A stretch of DNA of 64,000 bases from Picochlorum sp. 'celeri' (GCA_010909725.1 JAACMV010000030.1:558001-622000), one strand, 5' to 3'; counted from the first letter of the stretch, positions 1 through 10,630 are shown. The notes: a model not told the origin generated them from the letters alone. A program made the numbers and translations.

Positions 1-862
1 GGTATTCTGTCTCGTCGCTGGTGTCGCATGTCCACTGAGCAACGAGCATGCAGGCGGTGTCACATGGGCATGCCTCATCACATTGCCACTGTACGGCGTC
101 GTCCCGGCAACATGCTGCGCCACTGCCGGTGATGTTATTCTATTTTCAATACTCAACCTCTTCTCTGGAGAATGCACACCGAGCTGCTCAAGGGCCGTCC
201 GCAGAAGCCCACCCAACTGCACCTGTTGCTCCTCTGCATCACTCAATGCATGTTCACACTTCATCAACGCATGGCCTCGCGCAGTCGCCAGCGCTTCTGC
301 CCTCTCTCTCGCAAATTCGGCAATTCTCACTTCCTCCTGAGCTGCTTCCAACGCCATATGAAGCTCTGAACATTTCTGCACACCGATTCCAGTAAATTCA
401 TGAATGCCAACAACGGTCATCTCAACAATATAAACACACGCACCGCCTTCATATCCTGTCTAGCTTTTGCAATACCAGCTACTTTACCAATCATATCACT
501 CACGCGCTCCGAGTCTTGCACAGGCAACTGGGCTCGGTGAAGTCGTTTCATCGAATTTGGATCCACCACCTGTTGCCTCAGTCCTAAACCGGTGAAATGA
601 TACTCTATATCAGACTCTATAACATCCATTGCTTTAGATTTTGCATATATCGCCTACACACGTGGATGCAAGACGTGAGTTCAGAGTATGACACGTTCAA
701 CAACCAACCCCCAACCACCTCAATAAAACACAGCCATCGATACTGCCAACATACTTCATTTTGCATCATTGAAGAATGTGTTGTGACCCATTCACCAGGG
801 GAACCGTCATCTCTGGAGTCGTGAAGACCGCCATCAACGCAGAAGAGTCTCCGTAAGAACAT
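1..862 (-). CDS. Coiled-coil protein, unknown function (3' end outside window)
   Basis: I do not recognise this gene. It reads leftwards off the window edge. I model three exons: 755-862, 444-653 and 1-375, with introns 654-754 (donor GTATGT) and 376-443 (donor GTGCGT, acceptor GTGTGCAG). Both junctions keep one frame. The ATG at 862 is the first in frame; a second lies at the pair of Met codons near 770. The protein is polar. The segment from about residue 85 on is rich in A, E, Q, R and L with heptad-like spacing (the stretch containing CSELHMALEAAQEE and FARERAEALATARG), which suggests a coiled coil. The part near the window edge turns Ser/Thr/Pro-rich. No catalytic motif is visible. It is head-to-tail with the mARC-like gene, whose stop lies 64 nt upstream of this ATG. 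The exon structure is inferred and the first exon is the least certain. Confidence 0.55.
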
Positions 863-926
863 GATGATACTAGATTCTTTGCGGTCTTCTTCCTTCTACT
901 ATAAATATGTTATTCAAATAGTATCT

Positions 927-2057
927 TTATTTATTCATTAAAAATGGACCCATGGTTGCTCGTAGCACGGTCAGATGATCCCCAACTGACACCGCGACGG
1001 TTCCCTCTGGCAAGGGCGCCTTGCTTTGGCCATCTCCTCTTGGAATAGAAGCAGCAGCGTCGTCGTCTCTGCTTTCATCCTGCACTGATAATGATGATGA
1101 TGATGATGTAGTCTCAGGTGGCACCAGACATGCATTGATGCCAAAGAATGTCGAATGCTTGAAGGACGGAGGATCCTCCCATCCAAGCAGGGTCCCCTTT
1201 CTCATGGCAGCCAATGCCTCACGCACATAGTCATTCTTCTCACCAGTCTGTGGATCCACCGATGGTATAGCACAACGAGAGCATGGCTTCACAAGACTAA
1301 ATATGCTTCCATCCTCATTGGGGTCGGGTACATGGTGGAGTGCCACACGCCTCATGCAGTCTTCCTGCCAGGGCATCCCACCTGCTATACAAATATTTCC
1401 TCGGAATCTCTTCATATCGATCGGAGTATGTCCCTGATTTACTATATAGGTATTTAAATCCTTCAGAGATTCTTCAAAGACGAATAAATACGGGAATCCA
1501 TCAGCAAACAAGACACGTGCAGGAGTCTCATTCACCCATGCGGGGTCCACATCTCGATGATGCGTCGCTGGATCGCAATGAACGATATGCGATTCCACCC
1601 CTAACACACGTGATATCCATTCAGATGCATGCGCGCCTCCAACTACTCGAGCAGGCCCCTGCCACTCCCACACAGTCACATTGATACCATCTCCCTCTTC
1701 ATCAACAGCTGGCAGTTTCAATGGATCTATCGCATTCCCGCGAGCATCTCCTGATGGAGCGCGTAGAATCAGATGTGAATCAGATGCATCGACTTCCTCC
1801 GACGTCAGGAGCTGTGGTGGATACCAATCCACTTCAATCCCACAGAGTCCTGTCGAGTATGGTCCTCTGAGAGTCATAAACCGCCCATCTTTCTTGCTCA
1901 CAATCATATAGGACCTGTCCCTGATAACACCATTTACTGTTGATAAACCCAATGGAGTCGCGATGGCTTTTGTCAGTGAAATCCCAGGCAGAGACTTGAT
2001 TGGGTACACAACCAATGCCGACACGCGAAGCGAATTGGCTTCTTCTTCTTGGATCAT
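927..2057 (-). CDS. MOSC domain protein, mARC-like (amidoxime reducing component family)
   Basis: This intronless gene encodes about 376 residues: an N-terminal MOSC beta-barrel (motif VYPIKSLPGI near the start) followed by the MOSC domain. The signature KPCSRCAIPSVDPQTGE lies near residues 256-272; in mARC proteins the second Cys of this segment coordinates the molybdenum cofactor, and it is present here. Family members reduce N-hydroxylated compounds together with cytochrome b5 and a reductase, in animals at the mitochondrial outer membrane. The first in-frame ATG is at 2057; 15 codons upstream remain open but contain no ATG, so the start is chosen there and an unseen upstream exon is possible. 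The C-terminal part has a Ser-rich insert after PPETTSSSS, encoded by a short GAT/ATC repeat near 1090-1110. It could instead belong to the MoCo sulfurase C-terminal family, but the sulfurase domain is absent. Confidence 0.85.
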   Translation of the reverse strand: MIQEEEANSLRVSALVVYPIKSLPGISLTKAIATPLGLSTVNGVIRDRSYMIVSKKDGRFMTLRGPYSTGLCGIEVDWYPPQLLTSEEVDASDSHLILRAPSGDARGNAIDPLKLPAVDEEGDGINVTVWEWQGPARVVGGAHASEWISRVLGVESHIVHCDPATHHRDVDPAWVNETPARVLFADGFPYLFVFEESLKDLNTYIVNQGHTPIDMKRFRGNICIAGGMPWQEDCMRRVALHHVPDPNEDGSIFSLVKPCSRCAIPSVDPQTGEKNDYVREALAAMRKGTLLGWEDPPSFKHSTFFGINACLVPPETTSSSSSLSVQDESRDDDAAASIPRGDGQSKAPLPEGTVAVSVGDHLTVLRATMGPFLMNK

Positions 2058-2163
2058 CCTCTTGCGTGCTTTTTCATTCCTTCCTATGAATAATCGATAC
2101 AAATTATTAGATTCATATTTTTTAAATGCACAATGGATAGATTGGTAGTATCAAACAGAATAT

Positions 2164-2908
2164 TCATGTCCCGAAATTCATGGCACCCCGCTGTTCATCT
2201 CCTGGCACTTGATGATCTTTGGGAACTGGCCTGCTTTCATAGACGCAGTGCACTGCCTCGCGAGACCTCTTCTCTACCTCGCCTTTCAAGCCAATAAACG
2301 TAATCTCTGTTGGCTCATCGCAATCATCTGGGTCATCGCTTGTGCTGGAAAAATTCAATGGAATGTGCACATCAAGGCAGTGGACTCCAGTGAAAATATA
2401 TGGCCTGCATGCAGGAGAATGGTAGTACAAAGTCAATACTAATCCTATATCACCATATTTTTGTAGCACGAGACTCATTATTCACGTACTTGACAGGATA
2501 CTCAATCGTTCCAGCTTGATGTGACTCGAACAAATCCCATTCCTGATCTGGCTTCATGTCCCGAACAGATTCAAAATCCAAACCATTCCTATTCTTAAAC
2601 ATCCGTACTCGACGAGCTGCAGAGCCTTGGTGTCCCATGTTGAGTATCGCCATTCCTGTAAGTTTGACAGTCCCAGTAAACTCAATATGCAACAACAATT
2701 CAGGATCATCATCGTCACTTCTCAAAGGCACATCAATGGCATCTAATCTGGCATCCCACGATCGAAACACGTTCAAACAACTCGATGGGCTGCTCTCATT
2801 GAGACAACAGGTATGAGATGTATCTATATGCTGATAGAGCGTCCACTGACCACCGCATTCTTCCTCCACGCAGTCATGGTCATGGGCACAGCACCCTCGT
2901 GCGGACAT
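2164..2908 (-). CDS. PITHD1: PITH domain protein (PITHD1-like)
   Basis: Two exons (2490-2908 and 2164-2404) joined across intron 2405-2489 (GTACGT...CATGCAG) give 219 residues, close to the 211 of human PITHD1. The start is Cys/His-rich (CCAHDHDCVEEECGG), as PITHD1 starts with a His/Gly/Cys-rich stretch. The PITH fold follows: the block around CLNESSPSSCLNVFRSWD, then ELLLHIEFTGTVKL, then after the junction FTGVHCLDVHIPLNF and ITFIGLKGE. PITH domains were named from thioredoxin-like proteins that bind the proteasome; PITHD1 has no thioredoxin domain and its exact role is poorly known. The gene is divergent from the CW zinc-finger gene across 324 nt. The start at 2908 is the only in-frame ATG before the PITH core. 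Confidence 0.9.
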
Positions 2909-3232
2909 TTATGTGTAGAGTGTGCCTTCCTTCCTTGTTCTTCTTCTTGTTCACTTCTATCACACTTGTACCACCGCGAATGCTATGAATGTTTTCAATA
3001 TGCGTAGTACTAGTATTCGTATGTAAAAAATATGCTGAGAATGTCTCAACTGTATTCACATTGAATATAAGAATGCACGACAACGGGTGCCTTGCAGTCA
3101 GCAGGACGACATCATCTGTGCACTGCGCCGTGGGTTTTCTAAATCCATACCAAGGATTAAAAAAAACACCGGGAGATTGGTTCTAGACTGCTTGTCTTCT
3201 ACCACCACACCCGCATCCAATGTATACATAAG
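2909..3232. promoter_or_regulatory. Divergent intergenic region between PITH and CW-domain genes
   Basis: A 324-nt gap between two divergent start codons must carry both promoters. I see AT-rich tracts, including a run of six A's near 3161-3166, but no motif I can name. The promoter role is inferred from gene orientation only. Confidence 0.5.
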
Positions 3233-4258
3233 ATGAATCAACAACAACAACAGCCACCACCACCTGTGGTGGCCCCGATACCTGCACAGCAGTGGGCTCA
3301 ATGCGAGAATCCCAACTGCAACAAATGGCGCTTACTCCCTGCTGGGGCAGTACTGAATGAAAATGAGCCATGGTATTGTTATATGAATCCAGATCCTGAG
3401 AAAAATACATGCGAGGCTCCTGAAGCGGTACGTCCTTTGAACCTAAAAATATGTGAGAAACGTCAAATGGATTAATTAATGAAATACTGGTCGCTCAACA
3501 AATCCTATCATTGTTGCTGCTGAATATAGGAATATGACGAAACAAATGAAGTTATTCTAGAAGCAAACTACCAAGTGCCGGAGACGGCACTGGTGCTGCC
3601 CAAAGCAGCTGCTGCTCAGGTCGTCACGACGACTGCCCCTGGGGTACCCAAGCCCAAACCAAAAGGGAAGAGACGGGGCCGCCCCAAGGGAGCAAAGAAT
3701 CATACAGGAGTAGGAGGGGATCCTCGGCAGAGAATGGTATCATTTGCGGATGATGACGATCTGGATGACATGATTGGAGGTGGAGGAGGACAGCGGCGAG
3801 GAGATGGTGTTGATAGTGGCAGAAAAATGTCTGCCAAGTGCCTGGTGAATATTTTGAATAGCATGGTTGACGGCCCTTTTGGATCATCGTCAAAAGGAAG
3901 TAGAAAGAAGAATGTACCATCACCGTCATCGCCGATCGAACGACCCATTCCGATAGAAGATGCCTGGTGGGAAGCACTGTGCAGAATGGCACCAGACAGT
4001 GCCCCCATGGCATGCGAGTATGCAGATATTTATAGTAGCCTGAGCCTCATGAATGGTCAGTTTCCACCAGCGGCAGGTACCCCAGCACCTTTAGTTATTT
4101 CAGAATCGAGTTCCGTCGAAATGCAATTGCGCCTTGCAGCCATGTTTGCAGCAGCAAAAGGATTGACCCGCATCTCTGATGGCATGAGTCTGCAAGATCG
4201 GACAGAGTGGGATGTCATAGATGATTCCGGGTTTCACCCTATCAATCAGTATCAATAA
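3233..4258 (+). CDS. CW-type zinc finger and AT-hook nuclear protein
   Basis: Exons 3233-3427 and 3530-4258 (intron 3428-3529, GTACGT...AATATAG, phase 0) encode 307 residues. After a Gln/Pro-rich start comes a CW domain at about residues 20-65, with the diagnostic W21, C24, C29, the KWR motif, W47, C49 and C60. CW domains read the methylation state of histone H3 lysine 4 in plant, animal and protist chromatin proteins. A basic AT-hook, KRRGRPKG, lies near residues 112-119 and should bind the minor groove of AT-rich DNA. The rest is acidic/Ser/Gly-rich, followed by a hydrophobic helical part near residue 230 (VEMQLRLAAMFAAAKGL). No methyltransferase, SET or HMG domain is present. It is probably a small chromatin reader; its partners are unknown. 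Confidence 0.85.
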
Positions 4259-4286
4259 ATTATTAATACTCTCTCATTGTTACAAC

Positions 4287-5485
4287 ATGTATTGGCTGTC
4301 TGCTCTCCCACTTGGGGGAGGCGACCCAAACAGTGTGTGGAAAACACTCGAGTCTGCCACACAACGGTACCACTATTCACAGAATTTTGCCTTTCATATC
4401 CCTGAAGGGTTTAAAATAGGTACATTAGATTCGCTGTTGGGTCTCAGTGATGACCTTGTCAAGGTGAATACGGCCATTGAGGCAACGGTGAATAAAATCA
4501 GGCGTCAGCTATACGAGGTCCAGGAGGAACTTCCTGAGGATCAAAGACGAGATATTACAATAGAAGGGACCAAACCGGAAGTATATTTACAGACGTTTGC
4601 ATGGGATGAAGCGAAATACCCTTCCCGTCGTCCACCCAAAGATACTGTCGCGGCAATCATGGAAACGGTTCAGGCGTTGGACGAGGATCTCAAGGTATGT
4701 GGGTGTGTCATTGTGGTGTGCGTGTCAATGGATTTGAGAATGGGTGTGCGGTGCAGGTGAAATCGACGGATTATTCACAGTCCAAGACAGCCTTGCAAGC
4801 CTTGTTGAGACGGTCCACGGGAAGTCTTGCTGTGCGTGATGTGTCTCAGATTGTTCCAGAGCATATTCTTGTGTCTACGGAGAATTTGAAGACTATGGTG
4901 GCGATTGTTCCAAAGGCATCTGTGGACGAGTGGGTGTCTGGGTATGAGACATTCTCAGAGTTTGTTGTCCCACGGTCGAGCACTGTGGTTGAAGAGGATA
5001 CAGACTATGCAGCGTTTGCGTTTGTGTTATTTCGAAGGGTGGCTGATGATGTGAAAGCGGCTGCTCGAGCAAAGGGATTCCAAGTGAAGGATGTGGCTGG
5101 AACAGATCTGACAGAGGGTGCTGGGGAGGAGGAAGAGGAGATTGTTGGTATCTCAGCGACTCGGTCAGAGACGGCAGCGCGGGTGGAGATGTTGACAAAA
5201 GAAGTAGAGAAGAAGAGAGATGCGTTGAATAGGTGGTGTTTAGTATCGTATGCAGAGGCATTCACGTCTTGGATTCATGTCACTGCAATTCGATTGTTTG
5301 TGGAGAGCATCCTGAGGTATGGCCTGCCACCGCAGTATCTCCCCGTGTTGATAAAGCCAAATCCAAAATACCAGTCGGATCTGCGTAAAGTATTGTCCAC
5401 CCATTTCTCGACCGTCGGAAGTGAGCATTTCACTGGAGATGGGGACTTGTTCCCATTTGTCAGTTTTAATCTGGCGATTGAATGA
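4287..5485 (+). CDS. ATP6V1C: V-type H+-ATPase subunit C
   Basis: Two exons (4287-4694, 4757-5485; intron 4695-4756 with GTATGT...GTGCAG) encode 378 residues, matching the 380-390 of eukaryotic V-ATPase C (yeast Vma5, plant DET3). Recognisable blocks are YWLSALPLGG at the start, a domain rich in helices in the middle, and the C-terminal block IHVTAIRLFVESILRYGLPPQY, which is strongly conserved in this subunit. Subunit C links the V1 and V0 sectors through the stator and is lost on regulated disassembly. The ATG at 4287 begins directly with the conserved MYWL motif; an upstream in-frame ATG at 4221 overlaps the end of the preceding gene and is not needed. The stop of the CW gene is only 28 nt upstream, so the promoter must be very short or lie inside that gene's 3' end. 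Confidence 0.95.
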
Positions 5486-5606
5486 TGAATTCTTTGAATT
5501 TCAGTTGTTAGAACAAGGGCGGGTGTGGTAGAGGAATGAGCTTGTCTCGATGTAACATTTTGCGTTGCCTTTTTGGGCTATTATTTGTAAAAGTAGTAAC
5601 ACTCAT

Positions 5607-7334
5607 ATGTGTTCCTTGAAAATGTTTTCGAGTTTTCGTTGCGCAACCACATCGGTTCAGCGGATTCCGAAATCTCTTCGGCTCTATCCCTCAGCAGCAA
5701 CAGTGTTTTATGGTAGAAACTGTACCACTGTATCTTGTTCAGCATTAATTCATCCTGATGATGGGGTAGAATCGGCGATCAGCGTGGCAAGCTCGGTCCT
5801 CGGCAAGACTCTGTCATTTGAATCGAAACAGGCTCTGGTTCAAAAACTCACCGATAATTGGTATACAAGCGCCAAGGATATTGCTGATATGAGTGAAGAG
5901 GAGTCTATATCACTAGGATTTCCTTTGCGTCTGAAATCGACGATAGAAAAGGCGCTGGTGGTTGACGAGGGGGGTTCTTCTTCCCACCCTGATGGTATCA
6001 AGGCTTCAGAAACACTCGTGGTGAAGGATGTTGTTCAGGATATCACACCCGTGGTGGAGGATGTTCAGGATGTCACGTTGGAAGAGAGAGTCTGTCCTCG
6101 ATTCAATCGGTTTGGTTTTCATACGAACGCCATTCCAAAGGTCGTTCCAACTCGATCGAGAATCACAAAGTATAGCATCTCCAAGAAGGAGCTCACGCCA
6201 CAGCTCAAGGAGGAATTCGATCGCCTGATACGATTTGGAACTGAACGCTTCTATGGAGCTCAGTCTGAACCGATAGCCATGGTGACTGCGGAGAAATACA
6301 CGGATCACCTACGAGGCTTTCTAGGGTATTTGGCCAATGTAGACAAGGTGCCACTGGAAGAGCTCTCACTGCAGGCACTCGTCCCATCATCAGGTCGCCA
6401 GGGTGTGATTCCTGCATTTAATTATACACAGTGGCTTATTAAAGAGAGAAATATAGCCGTTCGGACTGAATTATTGGTTCTCCGATCCGTGCTTTTCGTT
6501 GCAAAGTTTGTATATCATGACCAGTCTCAGATTGTTCCTGGGTCTGGAGATAAATCATACAGCGATCTGGATGTCGTGAAAGAATTGCGTGCACTCATTA
6601 ATTCTCGCCGAAAAGCTTCAAAAGTTGCTCCGCGAGTGGCGGATGAAAAGACCAAGTGGATGGATTGGAATGAATATTTGTTCCTTGTGCAAGAGCTGAG
6701 AAAGGAAACAGGAGCACTCAGAGTAGACTCGCGTGGAAATACAGTTCGGCGAGAGGACAAGGATATTGCATGGTCTTTACAAAAGTACCTCATTTTTGCC
6801 ATTCTATCATGTATCCCGGACAGACAACGAACAATACGGGAGCTCAAGATTGGTACAACGTTGTTCAAAGAGGAGGGGGACAGATATGTCATTAGACACG
6901 GGCCTGCTGATTACAAGACTGGAAGAGCGTACGGCGAGAGAGCCCCGCTCTATATTTCGACTACAATCAACCCGGAATTGGAAGCATATATCAATACATA
7001 TAGGTCAGCACTCCAACCCGAGCACGAGTATCTCTTCACACAAGCGAATGGCCAACCATTGACAGACAAGAGCCTTTACAAACTCTTCTGGACCACATCA
7101 TTCCGCATTTCAGGCAAGAGGTTGACCCCCCACATGGTCCGAGATGTCGTGATTACCCACCTCAGAGGAACAGATGCATCAGAAAGAGAACTAGAGGCAT
7201 TGGCAATATACATGGGACACAGCGTCTCGATACAAAAGTCGACCTATGATAGAAGATCCCAACAAGAAAAAGTGCAGCCAGCTGTCAATCTGTTGGCATC
7301 TATTACTTGCACAAAGGATCCACAAGGGCCATGA
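5607..7334 (+). CDS. Tyrosine recombinase/integrase with presequence-like N-terminus
   Basis: A single exon of about 575 residues. The C-terminal third has the full tyrosine recombinase set (numbering from ATG 5607): first Arg in IPDRQRTIREL near 406-408, a hairpin Lys near 437 (DYKTGRAYGER), the HMVR box (HxxR) at 509-512, a GH motif at 537-538 and the nucleophile Tyr at 547 (KSTYDRRS). Residues 200-310 look like a core-binding helical domain. Residues 55-120 form a small SAM-like helical module (LTDNWYTSAKDIADMSEEES) that I associate with protist proteins. The first 40 residues are basic, Ser/Arg-rich and nearly without acids (MFSSFRCATTSVQR...), as in organelle presequences. ATG 5622 is an alternative start. 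Such enzymes cut and rejoin DNA by a 3'-phosphotyrosine. No terminal repeats, reverse transcriptase or phage genes surround it, so it looks like a resident gene, not a fresh mobile element. Confidence 0.8.
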   Translation: MCSLKMFSSFRCATTSVQRIPKSLRLYPSAATVFYGRNCTTVSCSALIHPDDGVESAISVASSVLGKTLSFESKQALVQKLTDNWYTSAKDIADMSEEESISLGFPLRLKSTIEKALVVDEGGSSSHPDGIKASETLVVKDVVQDITPVVEDVQDVTLEERVCPRFNRFGFHTNAIPKVVPTRSRITKYSISKKELTPQLKEEFDRLIRFGTERFYGAQSEPIAMVTAEKYTDHLRGFLGYLANVDKVPLEELSLQALVPSSGRQGVIPAFNYTQWLIKERNIAVRTELLVLRSVLFVAKFVYHDQSQIVPGSGDKSYSDLDVVKELRALINSRRKASKVAPRVADEKTKWMDWNEYLFLVQELRKETGALRVDSRGNTVRREDKDIAWSLQKYLIFAILSCIPDRQRTIRELKIGTTLFKEEGDRYVIRHGPADYKTGRAYGERAPLYISTTINPELEAYINTYRSALQPEHEYLFTQANGQPLTDKSLYKLFWTTSFRISGKRLTPHMVRDVVITHLRGTDASERELEALAIYMGHSVSIQKSTYDRRSQQEKVQPAVNLLASITCTKDPQGP

Positions 7335-7474
7335 TAATTCACTAAAGCCAATTGCAATTGGCTGTCTTACATGAGATCTTCATGAAGATCTAGGTCTCTG
7401 CAGAGATTGAGACTCTTGATAGGAATAGGCAACCCTTATTGGATCATATCATATTAAGTTAATAAGGCGATACT

Positions 7475-8579
7475 ATGTTTAGTAGTGACAGTGAAACCGC
7501 GGGGTCTGTCCGTGGAAACGACAGAGTTGATACCAAGATTCACACGATACAAGTGCATTTCGATGGAGCACTTCGTCACTCATTCAGTGTATCCAAGGCA
7601 TTACCAGTGCATAAGAGAAGTAAAAAAATACTAAATCAGCTATCAGAATTAGATATTGACGAGGACAGCGCTCTACTGGACTCGCTTAAAATTACAACGA
7701 CACAGGGGGGAGAGCGAATACCTGTGCCGGATCGAGTCAAAGCATCTACTATAGATTCCTTCCTGCGTATGGTGACATTATCATCCATGCTTTCACAGAC
7801 AACATATTCTGATATCAGTCTCTGGTTCAAGACAGCAGGTGGGCAGGTCACACCTGCTACCTGCACACCAAAGGTTGAGCCACGGAACATTGATAAGCCA
7901 TCAGAAAAGGACGAGGAGTTCATTAGGCTATATGTTGAGAGACTAGCAAAATATTTAGGTTTGAATAATACTGCTCATTCCGAGGCACTTGCCACTGTGG
8001 TGCAGTCCTGTCTGTCCATCATCATGAATGATGATGGTAAGGACTATTCAGTCATCGAGGAGTACGTTCGTACATCACGTCTACATAGTCATTATTATTT
8101 CACCTATATACTACCTCTTTGTATGCAGCACTCTCAATGCATTACAAGCAAACAGTCGAAGACGATCGACATGTAAGGAACAAAGCAATGAAAAAGTGCC
8201 AGCAAGTAAAGGAAAATATGTATCAAGCAGTAAGCCGAGCCCAGGATCGTTCAGGTATGTTTCTGAAAACACACATATATTCAATGTATATTTATATATC
8301 AGCAACATGCATCTGATCTGCGTACAATTCTGCAGGGCAGACCAAAAAGATGCTAAATTCAAGGTAGATCCTTGTACCTATACAGTGTACAACGTCAACA
8401 CTTTATTGTCAAATCTTTGCAAGATCCAGGCAAAAGATGTGGAGAATATGTTTACTTATACAGCAGTGCTAGTTTTTTCAGGCGAGGCTTCTCATTGCAA
8501 TTTGAAAATAACAGATTTTTCTGATTCTTTACGACAAGCACTGCTGCTGGACAAAGTGACACCTTCCATCAAGTCATAA
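7475..8579 (+). CDS. Unknown three-exon protein
   Basis: I do not recognise this gene. I model exons 7475-8036, 8129-8254 and 8341-8579 with introns 8037-8128 (donor GGTAAGG) and 8255-8340 (donor GTATGT, acceptor GGGCAG), giving 308 residues. This arrangement was chosen because it keeps a helical, charged middle exon (VEDDRHVRNKAMKKCQQV) in frame; reading straight through gives less protein-like sequence. An alternative with donor GTACGT at about 8063 uses another frame of exon 2. The N-terminal half has alternating beta/helix character with no signal peptide or membrane segment. It contains conserved-looking blocks such as SFLRMVTLSSMLSQTTYSD but no catalytic motif. It lies 140 nt downstream of the recombinase on the same strand; whether they are related in function is unknown. 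Confidence 0.55.
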
Positions 8580-8985
8580 AGTACGGTGTGTTTTCTGCCA
8601 TGTACAGACCTCTCTCTCTGTCTTCGCCATTATATATGGCATGCATGCATGCCAATCAATTGGGCCTTGCAAGGATGGCCATGATCATCATGGTGAGTCA
8701 TGGGCAATGACAAGGAATGCTGCGTCTAGTTCTTGTCACACATCTTCCCAAGACGCAACAATTAACCAAATCTTCTGTAGCATTTAGACATAGTAGTCAT
8801 ATTCAAGGCCAAAACTGTGGCATAGATACCAACTAGAGGTGCGAACGGACAACCGAGCGTTAATAATACGCCTCAGACTTGGCCACGTTCTGTAATAGCT
8901 CTGGGTGGTATTAATCGACATAGAACGTTTGTAACCTATTAATTTGGCCAAAAAAGAATAATTCACCATAAGTAAAATTTGCAGA
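8580..8985. other. Intergenic region
   Basis: This 406-nt gap lies upstream of the saccharopine-dehydrogenase-like gene. It contains a GCATGCATGCATGCC palindromic stretch near 8639-8652 and nothing else I can name. It presumably holds the promoter of the downstream gene. Confidence 0.4.
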
Positions 8986-10227
8986 ATGGTAGTAGGCACA
9001 CGTCCGTTCAATGTGGTTCTGTGGGGCTCCACTGGCTTCACAGGACGCCTTGTGGCAGAGCATATGATGCAACGTTACGCGAAAGATGACATAAAATGGG
9101 CCATGGCTGGTAGATCCAAGGAAAAAGTTCAAACCATTCGTGATTCTCTGGCGGAAAAGTATGGAGTTGACGCTGAGAGTGTTCCAATTCTTGTTGGAGA
9201 TTCGAATGATCTTGCCAGTTTGGAGTCAATTGCGTCGAGTACTGATGTCATTCTGTCGACAGCTGGCCCATTCTCGCTGTATGGGACGAATGTAGTGGAC
9301 GCGGCTGTGCTGAATGGGTGTGATTATGTTGATATTACCGGTGAAACACCTTGGGTGCAAGGCATGATTCGCAAGCATCATGAGACTGCGAAGCAGAAGG
9401 GAATCAGAATCATCCCATGCTGTGGATATGATAGTACTCCTTCTGATATGGGTGCATGGGTGGTGGAGAGGGAAGCAAAGAGGCGAGGAAAGAAACTGGT
9501 ATCTGTACGGACCATTCTCCTCGACTCGAGGGGTGGTGTCTCAGGTGGTACCATTGCATCTGGGCTGGAGATTGCGGCTGACCCAGAGAATAGAAAGAAG
9601 GATCTATCACCATATGCATTCATTCCCGAGGGAGAGACCAAGGGTGAAGACAAGGATGTATGGGTCCCGAAAACCCACATGGGTGTGACCCTTGCTCCCA
9701 CCATCATGCAGGCCATCAACTCTCGCGTTGTTCAACGAAGCAATTATTTGTTGGATTGGGGCAAGAGTTCATTTTCGTACAGTGAAATGATTGCCGTAAA
9801 GAGTAAAGTTCAGGCATGGATGGTATCAATTGCAACTGGCATTGGCGTGTTTTTATTCTCTCAGCCATGGTTGCATGGCCTCCTCAAAAAGATTGTACCC
9901 GCTCCTGGTCAGGGACCATCCAGAGAGCTCATGATGTCGGGATACTACAAACACCTTGTTGTTGGAGAGACAGAGGATGGTGAGCACATCTTTGGAGAGT
10001 TCTCAGACAGTTCTAGAGATCCAGGATACTGGGGAACATCTCGTCTCGTCTTGGAGGCGGCATTATGCCTTGCGTTGAACAAGAAGGAGCTCGATGAATG
10101 CCCAGACGTGCTCCATGGTGGGGTCTTGACGCCTGCCTCTGCCCTTGGGCCAGTGCTGCAAAAGAGACTGGAGGATGCTGGAATTGTATGCCGCATCACC
10201 GAGTCCCCAGACTCGATACAGTACTAA
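8986..10227 (+). CDS. Saccharopine dehydrogenase-like oxidoreductase (SCCPDH family)
   Basis: An intronless gene of 413 residues, close to the 429 of human SCCPDH. The N-terminus is a Rossmann NAD(P)-binding fold: VVLWGSTGFTGRLVAEHM (GxTGxTG at about residues 14-20), then MAGRSKEKV and DVILSTAGPFSLYG. The blocks CDYVDITGETPW and IPCCGYDSTPSDMGAW are typical of this family and of the mycobacterial trans-acting enoyl reductase relatives. A hydrophobic stretch near residues 281-300 (VSIATGIGVFLFSQPWLHGLL) matches the membrane/lipid-droplet-associated segment known in SCCPDH proteins. The substrate is unknown; true saccharopine dehydrogenase activity has not been established for this branch. The start follows directly on the conserved N-terminal strand, so it is secure. 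Confidence 0.92.
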   Translation: MVVGTRPFNVVLWGSTGFTGRLVAEHMMQRYAKDDIKWAMAGRSKEKVQTIRDSLAEKYGVDAESVPILVGDSNDLASLESIASSTDVILSTAGPFSLYGTNVVDAAVLNGCDYVDITGETPWVQGMIRKHHETAKQKGIRIIPCCGYDSTPSDMGAWVVEREAKRRGKKLVSVRTILLDSRGGVSGGTIASGLEIAADPENRKKDLSPYAFIPEGETKGEDKDVWVPKTHMGVTLAPTIMQAINSRVVQRSNYLLDWGKSSFSYSEMIAVKSKVQAWMVSIATGIGVFLFSQPWLHGLLKKIVPAPGQGPSRELMMSGYYKHLVVGETEDGEHIFGEFSDSSRDPGYWGTSRLVLEAALCLALNKKELDECPDVLHGGVLTPASALGPVLQKRLEDAGIVCRITESPDSIQY

Positions 10228-10630
10228 TGAATCATCTACCGAAGAAAATCAATCGAAAAAGGGAGCGACAGAAGCGTATGATATGTAGTCGTTCAATCTG
10301 ACATTTGAAATTGAAATTGAAACAACAACATCTTGTACCCTGCGATTGCAATCGGTCAACGCAGGGCGTTGATAGGGCACCATAGATTTCGCGTTCGATT
10401 TTCAAATTCCATGCGACTTCTTCACCCTGAAACCCCACCCGATGCATGCTAATTTTATTCACTCGATAAGATAAAATTCAAGCAGCTGCTTGGCATGCTG
10501 CAAGACAGCTCTCGTCCTAGTATAGACAGTTGTCATAGTACTAGGCACGCGTGAACGACGTTGTTTACAGTAGGCTGACTCTTAGGCTCAACCTACAGGA
10601 CAGTAATCTTTGTTATAGATATTCATTGAT
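10228..10630. other. Intergenic region
   Basis: A 403-nt gap between two genes on the same strand. I see no ORF with protein-like character and no repeat of note. It should hold the 3' UTR of the oxidoreductase gene and the promoter of the TTM-like gene. Confidence 0.4.

Noticed and set aside
5607..7334. Prophage or recent phage integrase
   Set aside because: No other phage gene is near, neighbours are eukaryotic housekeeping genes, and the N-terminus looks like an organelle presequence.
8028..8579. Reading straight through introns as one 183-codon ORF
   Set aside because: The frame is open across two likely introns (GTATGT...CAG), but the spliced version gives a helical, charged exon and better splice consensus.
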